This document shows, one piece after another, positions 1-12,633 of a stretch of 20,000 nt of DNA; the first letter of the stretch is position 1, and each line of letters opens with the position of its first letter. The notes beneath the pieces were generated by a model. That model searched no databases. It was not told where the DNA came from and was given only the letters and a program-made list of their open reading frames with translations. Made by a program: the position numbers and the translations under genes. Source of the DNA: Cryptococcus deneoformans JEC21. Lineage: Eukaryota > Basidiomycota > Tremellomycetes > Tremellales > Cryptococcaceae. The DNA is taken from positions 197,621-217,620 of the forward strand of contig NC_006691.1 of NCBI RefSeq assembly GCF_000091045.1, in the 5' to 3' direction.

Positions 1-2214
1 TTTGTGATTCTCATGTGTCTCTGCGAGGCGGTCGCAGTACCTCGTGCTCTGAGCGGAAATGTGAAGGACGTATTTAGGCTGGAGAAGAGACAACAGGATA
101 CGGGAACATCTGATGGTGAGCTTCTCATGATCTTCTGGCAGATGCCTGCAGAACTGATAGATAACAGCGCCCAGTTCCCAGGCTGCATCCTCTGCGGCTG
201 CATCTTCCGACACAGGGTAAGTTCACTTTTTTTAACCAAGAGTCCTGAAGATGATCACCTCATCCGAATGGCAATTCTATCGTCAGACAGAGTATTGTAT
301 TGACCACGACACTTGTTGATTCATCGTCTATTGCTCCGGTTTCTTCTGCTACTATATCTTCTGTAACGACCTCGTGAGTAATTGCTGCGCATTATGGGAA
401 TTTGCGTTGATTGCGATCGGGGCATTGTAGTGATGTTGGATCTTTTACTGTATCATCAACGATTCAATCAACGTCTGCTACGTCTTCAACGACTGCATCA
501 TCTGCTGGACCGTCATCGGTTTCGCCATCACCGTCATTGGTTTCGCCATCATCTAACGATCTATCTACGTCTTCTACGGCCGGTCCCACGTCTGCTGAAC
601 CAATTACGACATCATCACCTGAATCATCTGTTCAACCTTCCTCATCTTCCTCTCCCGTACCTTCACCATCTTCTTCTTCCGAATCTTCCACCACTGTCCC
701 ATCAAGTAGCTCAGTGCCCACTTCATCCGAAGCAACCTCTTCACCCGAGCAAAGCGTCGCTGCACCCAGCACAAGTACGGCTGAGAGCTCTGCTGCACAG
801 AGTGTTCAGCCTTCTACATCGCCTTCAGCAACACCCAGCGCCTCACAGTCTTCGGTATCTCCTTCCACGGCCCCTAGCTCCGCGGCTCCGGAGCCATCAA
901 GCTCTCAGGCTGGTCCTACTTCGACCGAGCCCTCGAGTGCAGTTCCTGCCAGCTCGGATCCACCTGTCAGCTCTGCGGTGGCAAGCTCGTCGTCTGCAAG
1001 CCAAGCTCCTAGCTCTGCGGTGGCAAGCTCGTCGTCTGCGAGCGAAGCTCCTAGCTCTGCAGTGGCAAGTTCTGCATCCGTTCCCAGTTCCTCAGTTGCT
1101 AGTTCAGGGCCCATCACATCAGAGCCCGCTAGTTCTCAACCTGCGGCGAGTTCGGAAGCACCTTCTTCTGCATCTTCTTCAACACCTTCTTCAAATCTCT
1201 CTCCTTCTCAATCACTTCCCCAAAGCTCGGGAAACCCCTCTGCCGTTAGCTCTGGGCCTACCTCGCAAGCTGCCAGTGTTTCGGCATCGGCATCACCGCA
1301 AGTATCGCCGTCGGTTACTACATCAGCGGGTGTAGTAATCACTCCTTCCGGATCAGGCTCACAAACTTCTGGAGAGGCACCAGCTACTTCCTCGTCTCCT
1401 GCACCATCATCAGTACCGGCTCAATCCTCAGCGTCCAACACACCATCCCAAGTTGGGTCACAAACCATCTCGGGAGCTGCATCAGTTACATCTTCATCGC
1501 CGGCCGTCACGTCTGATACCCCTTCCACGACCCCAGCGGACACACCAATTACTGCAAGCTCAAGCCGTCCTTCCACGACTGCCGGCGGTCCTATCACGGT
1601 CACGGCGACCAACACCTACACTACACCATTCACAACGACGAATGCAGCTGGATCGGTCTCAACAGGTAATGCAGTGAGGACTGTAACAGTGATCGTCACT
1701 GCCAACGATCCGAACCAGTCGACTCAACCTACTGAGACGGAATCGGAAGGTCCGGGTGGTGAGCTCCCCATATCTGACCATGACAGAGGCAGAGACACTG
1801 ACCATCAAGACAGTCGTAGTAGTGACCGTCACTGCGACAGATCCGGGGGCAACCACGGCAAGTGACGGAGGGGTAGTTGTTGTTTACGTTACCGAAACAG
1901 CATCTACCACTGATCAGTCAGGTCGTCCGACAAATGTTATCGAAGTACGTTTTCTTTCTTCCATGTGTTTCGGAAAAGTCCGTTTTTGATCGGGACAGTA
2001 CTAAATCAAAATGTAGACAATAACAGAGCACGTCCGCGTATCTATCGTGGCGGGCGTGACTTTAACGGCCTACTCCACGGCAGGTAATGGCGGGTCCCTT
2101 CAATCGATCGGTGCTGCTTCACCAATAAAAGATTATAATCATGGCATCTTCATTGCCTTTGGCATGGGAATCTTCTCAATGCTTGTCACGGCGTTACATT
2201 TGTTGTGGCAATGA
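1..2214 (+). CDS. Ser/Thr-rich mucin-like cell-wall protein, probably GPI-anchored (5' end possibly cut by window)
   Basis: I do not recognise a named family. Exons assembled by frame and splice signals: 1-115, 168-216, 287-373, 431-1758, 1814-1944, 2017-2214 (635 codons visible plus TGA). The first residues, FVILMCLCEAVAVPRA, look like the core of a secretion signal. A dibasic LEKR site before QQDTGTSD suggests Kex2 processing. Most of the protein (exon 431-1758 and its flanks) is Ser/Thr/Ala/Pro low complexity, expected to be heavily O-mannosylated, with Val/Thr-rich stretches such as TVTVIVTAND near the end. The C-terminus has a small-residue region (AGNGGS), a spacer, then a hydrophobic tail GIFIAFGMGIFSMLVTALHL ending two to three residues before the stop with no basic cytoplasmic tail. 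That layout fits a GPI signal better than a transmembrane sensor. The role is inferred: cell-surface or wall structural mannoprotein. The true start ATG may lie just upstream of base 1; ATG at 13 is the only alternative and would give a short signal peptide. Confidence 0.72.
969..1070 (+). repeat. 42-bp in-frame tandem repeat in the mucin gene
   Basis: A 42-base unit starting AGCTCTGCGGTGGCAAGC occurs at 969, 1011 and (partial, diverged) 1053. It encodes a 14-residue unit, SSAVASSSSASQAP, then the same with SEAP, then SSAVASS. The period is a multiple of three, so gain or loss of a unit keeps the frame. Such repeats in fungal wall proteins often vary in copy number between strains; that is expected from other wall proteins and not shown here. 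Confidence 0.85.
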
Positions 2215-2709
2215 ACAATTAACATGCCGAGCTTGGTGGTCAAAAAAATTGGGCACTGGGAGTAGAAATGATCTTTAATGAGGTAATGGTTTCACGCAAT
2301 CAAAAAAGGAACAGTTATAATTTGTATCTATCATGTTGGATCATCTCATAGATGATTATCAGACTGTATCTCTGACTCTGTATCTCTGACTCTGTATCTC
2401 TGACTCTGCATCTTATAGTACATGCGTGCATCCGCATGATGAGCGTCCTTGCCTAACAAATCGTACCATCGATCTGATAGGGAATCAGGATTTTTATCTT
2501 GCAAAAATCAGGGCTAAAACGCATGGACACGCGCTCAACATACATATATCTCAATTACCCAGTACAACGTGTTCGATTGAGAAGACCTTTTGTTTTCAAA
2601 ACTTCAAACCCCTAAATTCTTGACGCCAATCAGCACAGAAAATACTTCTCCCATTTCTCGCTTCCAATTCAGCCTGTTAAAACTTGATGACCTCGCCCTG
2701 CTCTAGCTT
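2215..2709. other. Convergent 3' spacer between mucin and transporter genes
   Basis: Nothing coding is supported in this 495-base stretch. It lies between the stop codons of two genes that face each other, so it should hold both 3' UTRs and polyadenylation signals. The only clear structure is the 14-bp tandem repeat at 2364-2413. Confidence 0.6.
2364..2413. repeat. 14-bp tandem repeat, three perfect copies plus a degenerate fourth
   Basis: The unit CTGTATCTCTGACT begins at 2364, 2378 and 2392. A partial copy with one change (CTGCATCT) follows at 2406. It is a non-coding minisatellite between two convergent genes, probably within or beside a 3' UTR. Confidence 0.9.
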
Positions 2710-4904
2710 CTACTTTTTTGAATCCGTTGGCATATACTCCACGTGGGTGACGGAAGGCTTGCCAGACAGTTTTTCGTCAAACGTTTCAACGGGAATAGTA
2801 TCATCAAACTGGGCTTCGTGGCCAGCGAACTGATCAACGGTTGTCGAAGCGAATTTCCTGGCAGAGATTTTGTTCTCAAATAGGACGTCGAGTTCACCAT
2901 ATGTCCTGTCTTTGGCTTCGGGAAGCCTGAAATACGTCCAGATGAAACATAAGGACGCGAACCCGCCCCAGAAAAGGCCGGTCTTGGCACCCCAATTCAA
3001 CTTGGCAGAGTTGAGGAAATAAGGCATGATAACAGCGTTGACGATACCGATGATATTGTATGCGATTCGAGCGATTCTATTGAATGTTGGTTAGCCATTG
3101 AACGAAAACTTAATAAACGATCAGTGATCATTAATCTTTACTCACACAACAGTCTTGGCCCTGAGTCGAGTTGACGAAATTTCGCCGACGATGGTGTAAC
3201 AAACAGGACCAACAGTCCCATCATACAATGCAGTGTAGACGAGAAGCAGCGCCCCGATAGCCCACCTAGGAAGGAGCACCAATCAGCCTCTGATAGCCCA
3301 AGGACAAACTGAAAACAACAGACGATCAACTCACTGAGCACCCGAATTTGAAACTGAAATGAAGCCTAGTCCTCCAATGACTACAAGAAAGACGACCATG
3401 CCGGCGAGACCGGCCAAATATAGTCTCCTCCGGCCGACACGTCCCATAAGGATCTGAGTAAAGGGGTATTTTAGCTCATTATCTATACCCAAAGAAATAA
3501 TACCTACCCATGAAACAACAGTCCCGCAGATACCGAGAGCATACTGGGCAACGGACAGGTTAAAGGCCTGGGTGGTAGGGAGACCGGCTTGCTCCAGGAA
3601 GAAGGTAGAATAACCCATGAATGCTACTCAAGGATAAATACACATCAAGGGAGGGGCATTAAAGCCTATAAGGCAAAGAAGACTTACCAGCTCCACACAG
3701 ATTCTGAATCATCCAAGCCGCAGCCGCAATCTCTGTCCTGCGAAGATCGACACCTCTGAAGCAATCCCAGTAGCTAGTACCTTCGGCCATGGTCTTTTCA
3801 ATGGCGTTGGTGTGTTTCATGAGGGAGAGCGAGTTCTCAACCTCCTCATCAGAAGGGTTGCTAAAGAGCCGTCGAATTGTTCGTCGAGCATCATCGTGTC
3901 GGCCGTTTCGTACTTGCCACCAAGGTGATTCGGGGGCGAAAAGACAGCCAACTAAAATTGGAACGGGCCAAATCCCTGTGATTTAAGTTGTTGTTAGTGG
4001 CGGCCATTTTCTCTGGTAGGGGCACTCACACTGGAGAGCGAAGGGTAGCCTATAAGCCCATTGCGTTTCCATTGACAGAACGGATCGAAGGACTCCGGAA
4101 GCAATAATTTGACCTATTACCCAACAGAGGTTGACATATGCCGTCAGATACGGTCGGAGAGCTACTGGAGAGACCTCGGCGGCGTATGCGGTAGTTAGAG
4201 TCTGGAAGATACCCCAGGGGATCCTGAGAGCAAACAGGCGTCAGCTTCGAGAAAAAAAAAATAACATCAAATGTTTCGCAAGATTTACCCTTGTAAGATC
4301 TCACCCGCCAGCAGCGTCTGAATATTTTGCGCGAAGAAGGGAATAAAGATAGCACAAATCATCATGATAAGCTGGAAGGGCGATTGAAGTATACATCAGC
4401 TTCACGTGGTTTGTAATACATGTGCAGCAACCTACGGCACCAATCATTGTCTTCTTGTAACCGAATCTCTCAGACGCCCAGCCATTTATGCAGAGACCGA
4501 TGATTTCACCGACGTTGGCACCGTTGGTGAGACCTGCTTGCCAAGCGGCAGTAATAGACCAACCGCCTTCAAGCTCAACACCATATTTCTGGACAAATTG
4601 AGGAAGAGCATAAAAGTTATTGATGAGGATGACGTCAAAGCCCTCCATGACACTACAGGTGGAATCAGTCAATGATACATGCAGATTGAAGAGGTGTCGT
4701 CGAGATGGTCACTTACAGTGATGTGGATAGCAAGACGGACCAAGCTACCGCTCGTGGATAACGTCTTAGACTTTCCTTGAGTGATAGCGATTTCTCGCTT
4801 TCCATACCTTGTCGTGCTGATTGGACAACATCATCGTAGTCTTCGATATCACCCTTGACGTGGTCGAGTACCACCTGTTCGGTGGTAATTGGGCCGTTCG
4901 ACAT
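2710..4904 (-). CDS. MFS sugar porter, alpha-glucoside (maltose-type):H+ symporter
   Basis: Plasma-membrane proton-coupled uptake of maltose-like alpha-glucosides is inferred from family and from the alpha-glucosidase next door. Exons on the minus strand: 4904-4717, 4652-4436, 4371-4289, 4223-4030, 3975-3688, 3623-3508, 3453-3335, 3265-3146, 3076-2710. All phases agree, giving 563 residues, normal for fungal MAL-type permeases. A hydrophilic N-terminus of about 50 residues precedes the first membrane segment (AWSVLLSTSLVMEGFDVILI). Sugar-porter signatures appear in order: NGWASERFGYKK after TM2, IPWGIFQTLTTAYAAEVSP, APESPWWQVRNGR before the central cytosolic loop, GRVGRRRLYL, and GPVCYTIVGEISSTRLRAKT, followed by YGELDVLFENKISARKF in the C-terminal tail, as in MALx1/AGT1 proteins. 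It is transcribed divergently from the alpha-glucosidase. Substrate range (maltose, trehalose, sucrose, other) cannot be read from sequence. Confidence 0.93.
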
Positions 4905-6064
4905 GGTGCGATGATGTGAAACAGGTGTGGACTTAATGATTTGAAGGGTAACTAAAGGTCAGGCGAGAAGACTGCTTGAGATGACTGGAGAGATATTACC
5001 TTCGTAGTGCCATGTCCGCCTTTTATATGTCAAACATCGTTGTTCAACATCGTGATGTCTGACGACCTCCGGAAGATCCAGGAGAAGCTCACGGAAGATG
5101 TGCTATTGTGGGACCCCGTGGGCACCAGGCCCTGAGGAACTGAATGTAGCGCCCGGTAGGATAATACATCACCAATCGGCAGTGGTCAGGCCAGTCACCG
5201 GCGGAGAGTGAAAACAAGTTCGTCATTGTACCTGTTCGAAATGCGAAGACGATCAAAACAACGATAAATCAACAAAACTCAATCTACCGTAGAGATGAAT
5301 TAGGTTCCGGCTAAGCTTTTGTCCTTGATCCGGCCATTCGCGGTCCACAGATTGGCAATTTTGAGCACTCAAATGCGGCATCCGTCTATTCTTTAGACTA
5401 CGATTAACTACGATTACTGCGTTCGCCGTCGGCTGTATGTGTCATGCCAGGGATGGTGCCTGGCAGTACCTATTATGGTTCATGATATACTGCGGCAACC
5501 ACTACAATGAGTCACCTGACCTATTCCCAAGAAAGCTGGCCAGGCGCGTAGTTTCGTTTACAGCCTCATTTGTGGTCGAATTATTGGCAAAAGCATGGAT
5601 GTCTTGTCGGAGCTCAGAATAGGCATCGATTTCTTCCACATGCACCGAAGCTTCACACGGTCCTTCCCACTTCTGTTGCAAATCTAGCCGTCTGCAAGCG
5701 TTGATATGCCCCTCTGTACACTGAAGCCGCACAAATACACCCAGAATCGCAAATACCTCAGGCTCGTCTTCTTTCTCCTATCGAGATTGGCAACAATCAC
5801 TGTCCAGTGGGGCAAAATCTAACGCGAGGGGCAAGATGTGAAGACTGGATATGGGTCACTTGTTATCTGCGCCCCTGAAATGTTTGTTGTCGATATCCAC
5901 ATGTAAGGACTCGTAGACCGATAAGCCGGGTTTGGATCCAAGACTGCCGAGATGCTCATGAAGTATATATTGCTCTGGTTCGTTCGTGAAGTTGGAAGGT
6001 CTCATAGCAGCAAAACCCATCACTAATTCTCACATTCGCAACAGCTTTGAACAAATCATACATC
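4905..6064. promoter_or_regulatory. Shared divergent promoter of transporter and alpha-glucosidase
   Basis: This 1.16-kb spacer separates the two start codons (4904 on minus, 6065 on plus) and holds no supported gene. A TATA-like element reads ATATAAAA on the minus strand at 5020-5027, about 115 bases before the transporter ATG. Another, TATATA, is at 5964-5969 on plus, about 95 bases before the alpha-glucosidase ATG. Several CGG/CCG triplets of the type bound by Zn2Cys6 factors are scattered across it (for example around 5209-5213, 5308 and 5331-5343), but I see no single convincing spaced pair. Co-regulation is inferred from the layout. Confidence 0.6.
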
Positions 6065-8120
<2,056 letters not shown>

Positions 8121-8860
8121 AATCTCGTATAACTTACTAGGCCGTTGTAATAGAATTGAATTGTAAATGCAGCCAATGTCATGCAAAGTCTGAAAGGCAT
8201 CGATGAATAATTGATGGCTGGCGAGGTGAATAAGTCAGAATGAACTCCGGGAAATCGGCATCTCTTTTTTGGCACCGCGACCGTAGTCCATACAACAGTA
8301 TCAACATCGCGGGAAGGTTTTATCATATCAGGAGAAAGGCCAAAATCTTCAAGAAGAATCAAACCTACAGTCTATGTCAAAAGAAGAAACTTTTGAGTTC
8401 CAAATCAAGCAGTTGCCCACACACCTACCTACCTTCTCGGCCCCCTAAAAATGTCATTTTCTTCTTTTTTCGTCGCTATGATGGTCTTACTACGCTCCGT
8501 AACATTCATTCCAAGATTCGTCGTGTGCCTTCAGAGCTGCCAGCCACGTCGGGTTCCTGCAATCGTGCGTGAAGTAGCATGCTGTTCTCTGTGCTTTGAT
8601 CACGAGCTCCTAATAATAGCAATTCTAAATACCACAACCGTTGAAGCGCAGTGAATGGACGTCGTCGCCGAATTTGGACCCTGAAAAATGGGCACATCTC
8701 TCTACGCGTACAGGTGAATGTGGGTAAGCTCACCGCTCGTCGCTCGCTGTTTCATCGATATTATTATTTAGACGCCATTTGGTCTTTCCGACTTCAACAA
8801 AGCATTTTCCCACGCTGAGCGAGTCTAGCATTCGCCTTTGGCAGGCAGAATACGCACAGG
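8121..8860. other. Spacer: 3' UTR of alpha-glucosidase and promoter of regulator
   Basis: This 740-base stretch lies between two genes pointing the same way. I find no supported gene. A short ORF at 8451-8654 starts after a pyrimidine-rich tract but shows no domain, no good codon pattern and no convincing splice partner. A T-rich run at 8450-8470 is the main compositional feature. Confidence 0.5.
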
Positions 8861-11800
8861 ATGTCACATCCAGAGAATAATGGAGTTGGAAGTTCCGGCC
8901 TTCCCAATGGGGCAGACCCGTCTCGTCCAGCTCCGAAACGCAAGTCCAGGTCAACCAGAGGCCTACTCAAGTAGGTTTATGGAAATAAGAAGATTTCCAT
9001 CTATCATTTAACAAATAGGCGGCTTACGGTTTCTGGGCCGACTCAGCAAAGTTGTCGCACTTGAAGATCAGATGCAGCACGTCCAATCCAACCTTGAGAA
9101 TGTTGTATCTCTGCTGTTACGTCTGGCTCCGACGGCTCTACCTGCCGGCTCTCAGCCATCGACCAATTCGATTAGGCATGACAGTATGTCTAATTAAGTG
9201 CTAAGCGTGGTCCCACTTGATGACTGATCCTGATTTATAGTCGCGCAACCGGGTTCTACTGGCTCTCATAACCGTGTCCAGACACCTTTATCCGGGTTCT
9301 GCGAAAAATATGAGCAGAGACCTGTATCGTCCCTTGAACAATGGGTACAGCAAATAGCTGGAGATGTTGCATCAACTACAGCCGATCTTCAACAGCAATC
9401 TGTTCCTCGAGACCGAACAGCTGGTGGGAGCGTTGCAGAAGGATCGGAAATGTCCTCAGAAGACGAGAGAGACCACACAGTGGAGGAAGAAACGAAAGAG
9501 GGGCTCTCTTTTATGCGGGATATGTTACGAAGCGAGGAAAAGAAGAGGCTACATGCGGATGGTCACTGGGACTCACCGGGGGAACCAGGTTTATCGAGCC
9601 ATCGAGATCAAGAGCACATAGCAGCCGATGACCGAGGGCACAGGGCTGAACCAGACGGTCGCTTGAGAAATGCACGCCTCAAACGGAAGCGAGGCGCAAA
9701 TGATTGGGAACCTCCCGAATGGTTACCGGCCGGAATGCGTGATCCGATCGATCTTGGCTTCTGCAGCGAAGCACAAGGGAGAAATCTTTTTGATATGTGA
9801 GCTTGGTCTTCTTTTCGCAACCTATTGTCGTCTTGGTCCTTTAGAAGTATAGCAGCATGCTTACATGCCAGTACAGGTTCTTCCAAGGGGCACATTCCTT
9901 CATGCCTGTCTTTGATCCCTCTAGAGACTCTTGGGAAAGGTATGCACCGATGACACTTTTCGTCTGAGCAGTGACGCTGAAGCAAAATTGTATGATCCTT
10001 TCAGTCTGCGCCATCGGTCGCCATTCTGTATATCCGCGATTCTTTTCGTGGGACAGAAAATCAAAGATGCTGGTCATGAGCCTAGCAACTTGCAACGGCT
10101 ACTGAGGGAGCATGCGGAGAGTATAGGTAAATCACGATTTCATCAACGCGTCGTATAGAAGATGGGCCCTCTTTTATCTGACGCGTCTTTGCAGGAAAGA
10201 CCACATTGTTCTGTCCCATAGCTGATACGGAAGCTCTCCAAGCCATGAGTGAGTCGCATGGCATATTCAAAACGTTGATCAACCATGACTGATACTGACC
10301 CGGTTTGTCAAAAGTCATTTTGGCCTCGTGGGGAGATACTGGCTGGCGTCCTGGTAGTCATGCAGTTAGTATGGCGTGAGTGACATTCATTTCCTTATAC
10401 ATCTCTTCCAGCATCTCACTTGGTTTGGGCGTGTTTAACAGAATTGATATGGAGCTTTATAAATGTCTGCCAAGACTTGCTGAGAGATTGCGTACCCCTT
10501 CCGCGTTCACGAGCGATCGAGATGAAGATACTGAACGGCGGCTGGTGATAGGATCGAGGCTATGGCTCTTGGTTTGTAAAATGGCCATCGAGTGAGTTTT
10601 GACACGTTCCAGAAGTAAACTTATGAGGAACTCATGTCTGCCAACTTTTAGGATGGCGTATAATTATGGTCGTCCAATGCTCATCGACGAGACGTTGATG
10701 ATTCCTCATTTGCACGCGCTGTTGAAGCATCCTGCGCATTTGCCGACCGATGGTCGAATTGTTGCTTTTTGCGAATTACTTTATTTGAGGTGTGAGTCTC
10801 CATCTCCGACGATGCTAGATAAAGATCATGATTAACCATTTTATGGATGACCAGTAACATTGCACAGAAATGCCATAAGTGGTAATCACCAAGAATTGGA
10901 TCAACTTTTGCAAGTCTACAATGACGAAGCGCTTGGCTGGGAAGAGAGATGGAGAAATTACTATAGTTGGTAAAATCCGATGTTGGAAGTCGATTGTACT
11001 GATGGCAATGCGCACAAGTCCAACAAGGAGTTTCCTTGGATAATATTTTGGTAACGGATCGTAAGTACTTTGATATCTCTGAGCTTTGATTGACGTTCTG
11101 AACGATGCATATCCCTCTAGTGACAACGCAGAGGTGTTTCGGCTCGTGAGTCGTTTTTCTCAGCGAGTTTACACCAACAGAGTTGGGATTGATCGCAGAA
11201 ACTTGGCCTTGTCTTATAGTGTTCTGGCAAACTCGTGTCTGTTGCGAGATATTCGAAGTCCACATGACATCGAAAGACTCTCCCCTCATCGGAGACGTTT
11301 GCTTTTAGCAAGTCTTGACGATGCACGATTGATAGCCAGCAGGATCATTACGACAGAAGTGAGTAGTCTTAGCCGTTGTATCCCATTGGGGCTGTAGGCG
11401 CACATACAGTTGATTATTCGCTGACTTGCGAGATTTAATCAGAAAGACAAACTTTTGCACGCTAATCATTATTCACATGTTGCCCTGGCTAGCGTAACGA
11501 GGATCTATATACGTCTAGCTACCCTTTTCCCAGGATCAGTCGATCTAAGGAAAGTAGCAAAAGACCTGTCTCAATTGACCGAGGTACTGGCACGATGTAA
11601 GTCTTTTGATTACTCTTCCAGTCGTCATGATTGGAAAGCTTTGGTCTGGCGCTGCGCCGTTTGCTGAATTTTTTTTAGTCCCGGGTTTCCACTTTGCTCA
11701 ACAACTGCGCTATGCCATCAGCAAAGCGAGGCAAAAGAAGATCTTACCTCCGGAAACGAGACCGACTTCACCAAGATCACTTTTCAACCAAAGTGTCGAG

Positions 11801-12202
11801 TGTACACGTCAAAATCAACCGAAACCTAGATCAAGCTCTGTGCCTTCAATGTCGTGGTTCAATCACTTCCCGCCTTCAGAACCCCCACCACACCAGCACC
11901 ACGGCGAGAGCGCGCCCGAGCGACCAGGTAGCACCGGTAATACGATGACCAGTGGCAGTCCGGTGGAATTCGATCCATTCCTAGCTGAACATGTGTTGAA
12001 CGAAACTTTCAATCAAGTTCGGCCTCTTGATGGTATTTCGGAGTGGAATCCTCAACCTGGTGAAACAGGGAATTGGAATCAATCCTCGCAGGGAGGAAAC
12101 CAGGCTGAATGGTTACCGAGTCAACCTTCCATTGGGACTGCCATACCAGATGCCCACAATAGTTTCTTGTCATGGCTGGAATTCCCTGTTCTTGGTAAGT
12201 AG
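8861..12202 (+). CDS. Fungal-specific transcription factor (Zn-cluster family), Zn2Cys6 finger not found
   Basis: Probable nuclear regulator; by position a candidate regulator of the neighbouring sugar genes (inference). Best exon model: 8861-8970, 9047-9183, 9241-9796, 9877-9939, 10005-10126, 10195-10248, 10315-10375, 10442-10591, 10652-10791, 10855-10965, 11019-11060, 11132-11358, 11443-11596, 11679-12202 (about 816 residues, phases agree). Start MSHPENNGVG is followed by a basic run PKRKSRSTRG, the usual left flank of a Zn2Cys6 cluster. The heptad-like linker KVVALEDQMQHVQSNLENVV that normally follows the finger comes directly after it, with no Cys motif between. Then an acidic region, and the Fungal_trans-type middle domain: FFQGAHSFMPVFDPSRDSWE, SLRHRSPFCISAILFVG, ILASWGDTGWRPGSHAVSMA, DMELYKCLPRL, RLWLLVCKMAIEMAYNYGRP. 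The tail (11679-12202) is Pro/Ser/Gln/Asn-rich and ends SFLSWLEFPVLGK, an activation-domain-like composition. The first splice junction and those at 10966-11131 are uncertain; it could be a decaying gene. Confidence 0.75.
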
Positions 12203-12633
12203 CGTCTTGCGTCCACAAGGGTTATTTAAATCACGATGAAGCTGACACGAGAACCATACCTTAGATTTCAGTGATTTTGGTACCCAGTAAATATATCATG
12301 TTATATTTTATGTATGATTATTTTATTTTTGAATTGATCAGCGAGTGTTATCTTGCACAAGAATTAGAGAACGCGTAGGAAGAGAGACCGGCTGTGCATG
12401 CATGTCCACAGCCGCGCGGTCATGTTTGCGGGAACCAACGAGAAGCCGGGGATGAAAAAGCAGACGCGGGTGTTGGCGCAAAGTGCCACACGCTGTTTCT
12501 CCGGGGCCAGAAACGCCGAGTTGCTCCGAGGCTCTTTATTCGGGGCACTGTCATTGGGCCTCGGCTGAGGCCCGCTCCCTCAGCCACGCTCATCTCCTTT
12601 CCGCTTCTTCCTGCTTCTTCCCCAAACACCACC
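12203..12633 (+). promoter_or_regulatory. Promoter and 5' leader of cytochrome c1
   Basis: This 431-base region starts AT-rich (3' end of the regulator, about 12280-12340) and turns GC/pyrimidine-rich toward the cytochrome c1 start. An inverted CCAAT box (ATTGG, 12553-12557) lies about 80 bases upstream of the ATG. CCAAT boxes are the known targets of the HAP complex controlling respiratory genes; use here is inference. The start codon sits in AACACCACCATG, a good fungal context. Confidence 0.5.

Noticed and set aside
1..115. CFEM domain at the start of the mucin, suggested by MCLCE
   Set aside because: Only two cysteines are present; the stretch reads better as a signal peptide followed by a Kex2 site.
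382..1335. 317-residue plus-strand ORF, rich in Leu, His and Arg
   Set aside because: It is the shifted frame of the Ser/Thr-rich mucin exon; low-complexity TC-rich DNA produces long open shadow frames. The mucin frame continues across consistent introns.
1759..1792. Very short introns (28-34 nt) ending at AG 1786 or 1792 in the mucin gene
   Set aside because: Phase fits, but the AG at 1813 gives a typical 55-nt intron with CTGAC branch site and the same frame, so that acceptor was chosen.
8451..8654. 67-residue ORF upstream of the regulator, with several cysteines, considered as a lost Zn-finger exon
   Set aside because: Cysteine spacing does not fit Zn2Cys6, and there is no good splice route from it into the exon at 8861.
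9940..9971. 32-nt intron in the regulator
   Set aside because: The acceptor at 10004 gives a normal 65-nt intron and rebuilds the conserved wording SWE-SLRHRSPF.
9608..9985. 125-residue minus-strand ORF
   Set aside because: Antisense to regulator exons whose plus-strand frame shows recognisable domain wording (PEWLPAGMRDPIDLGF).
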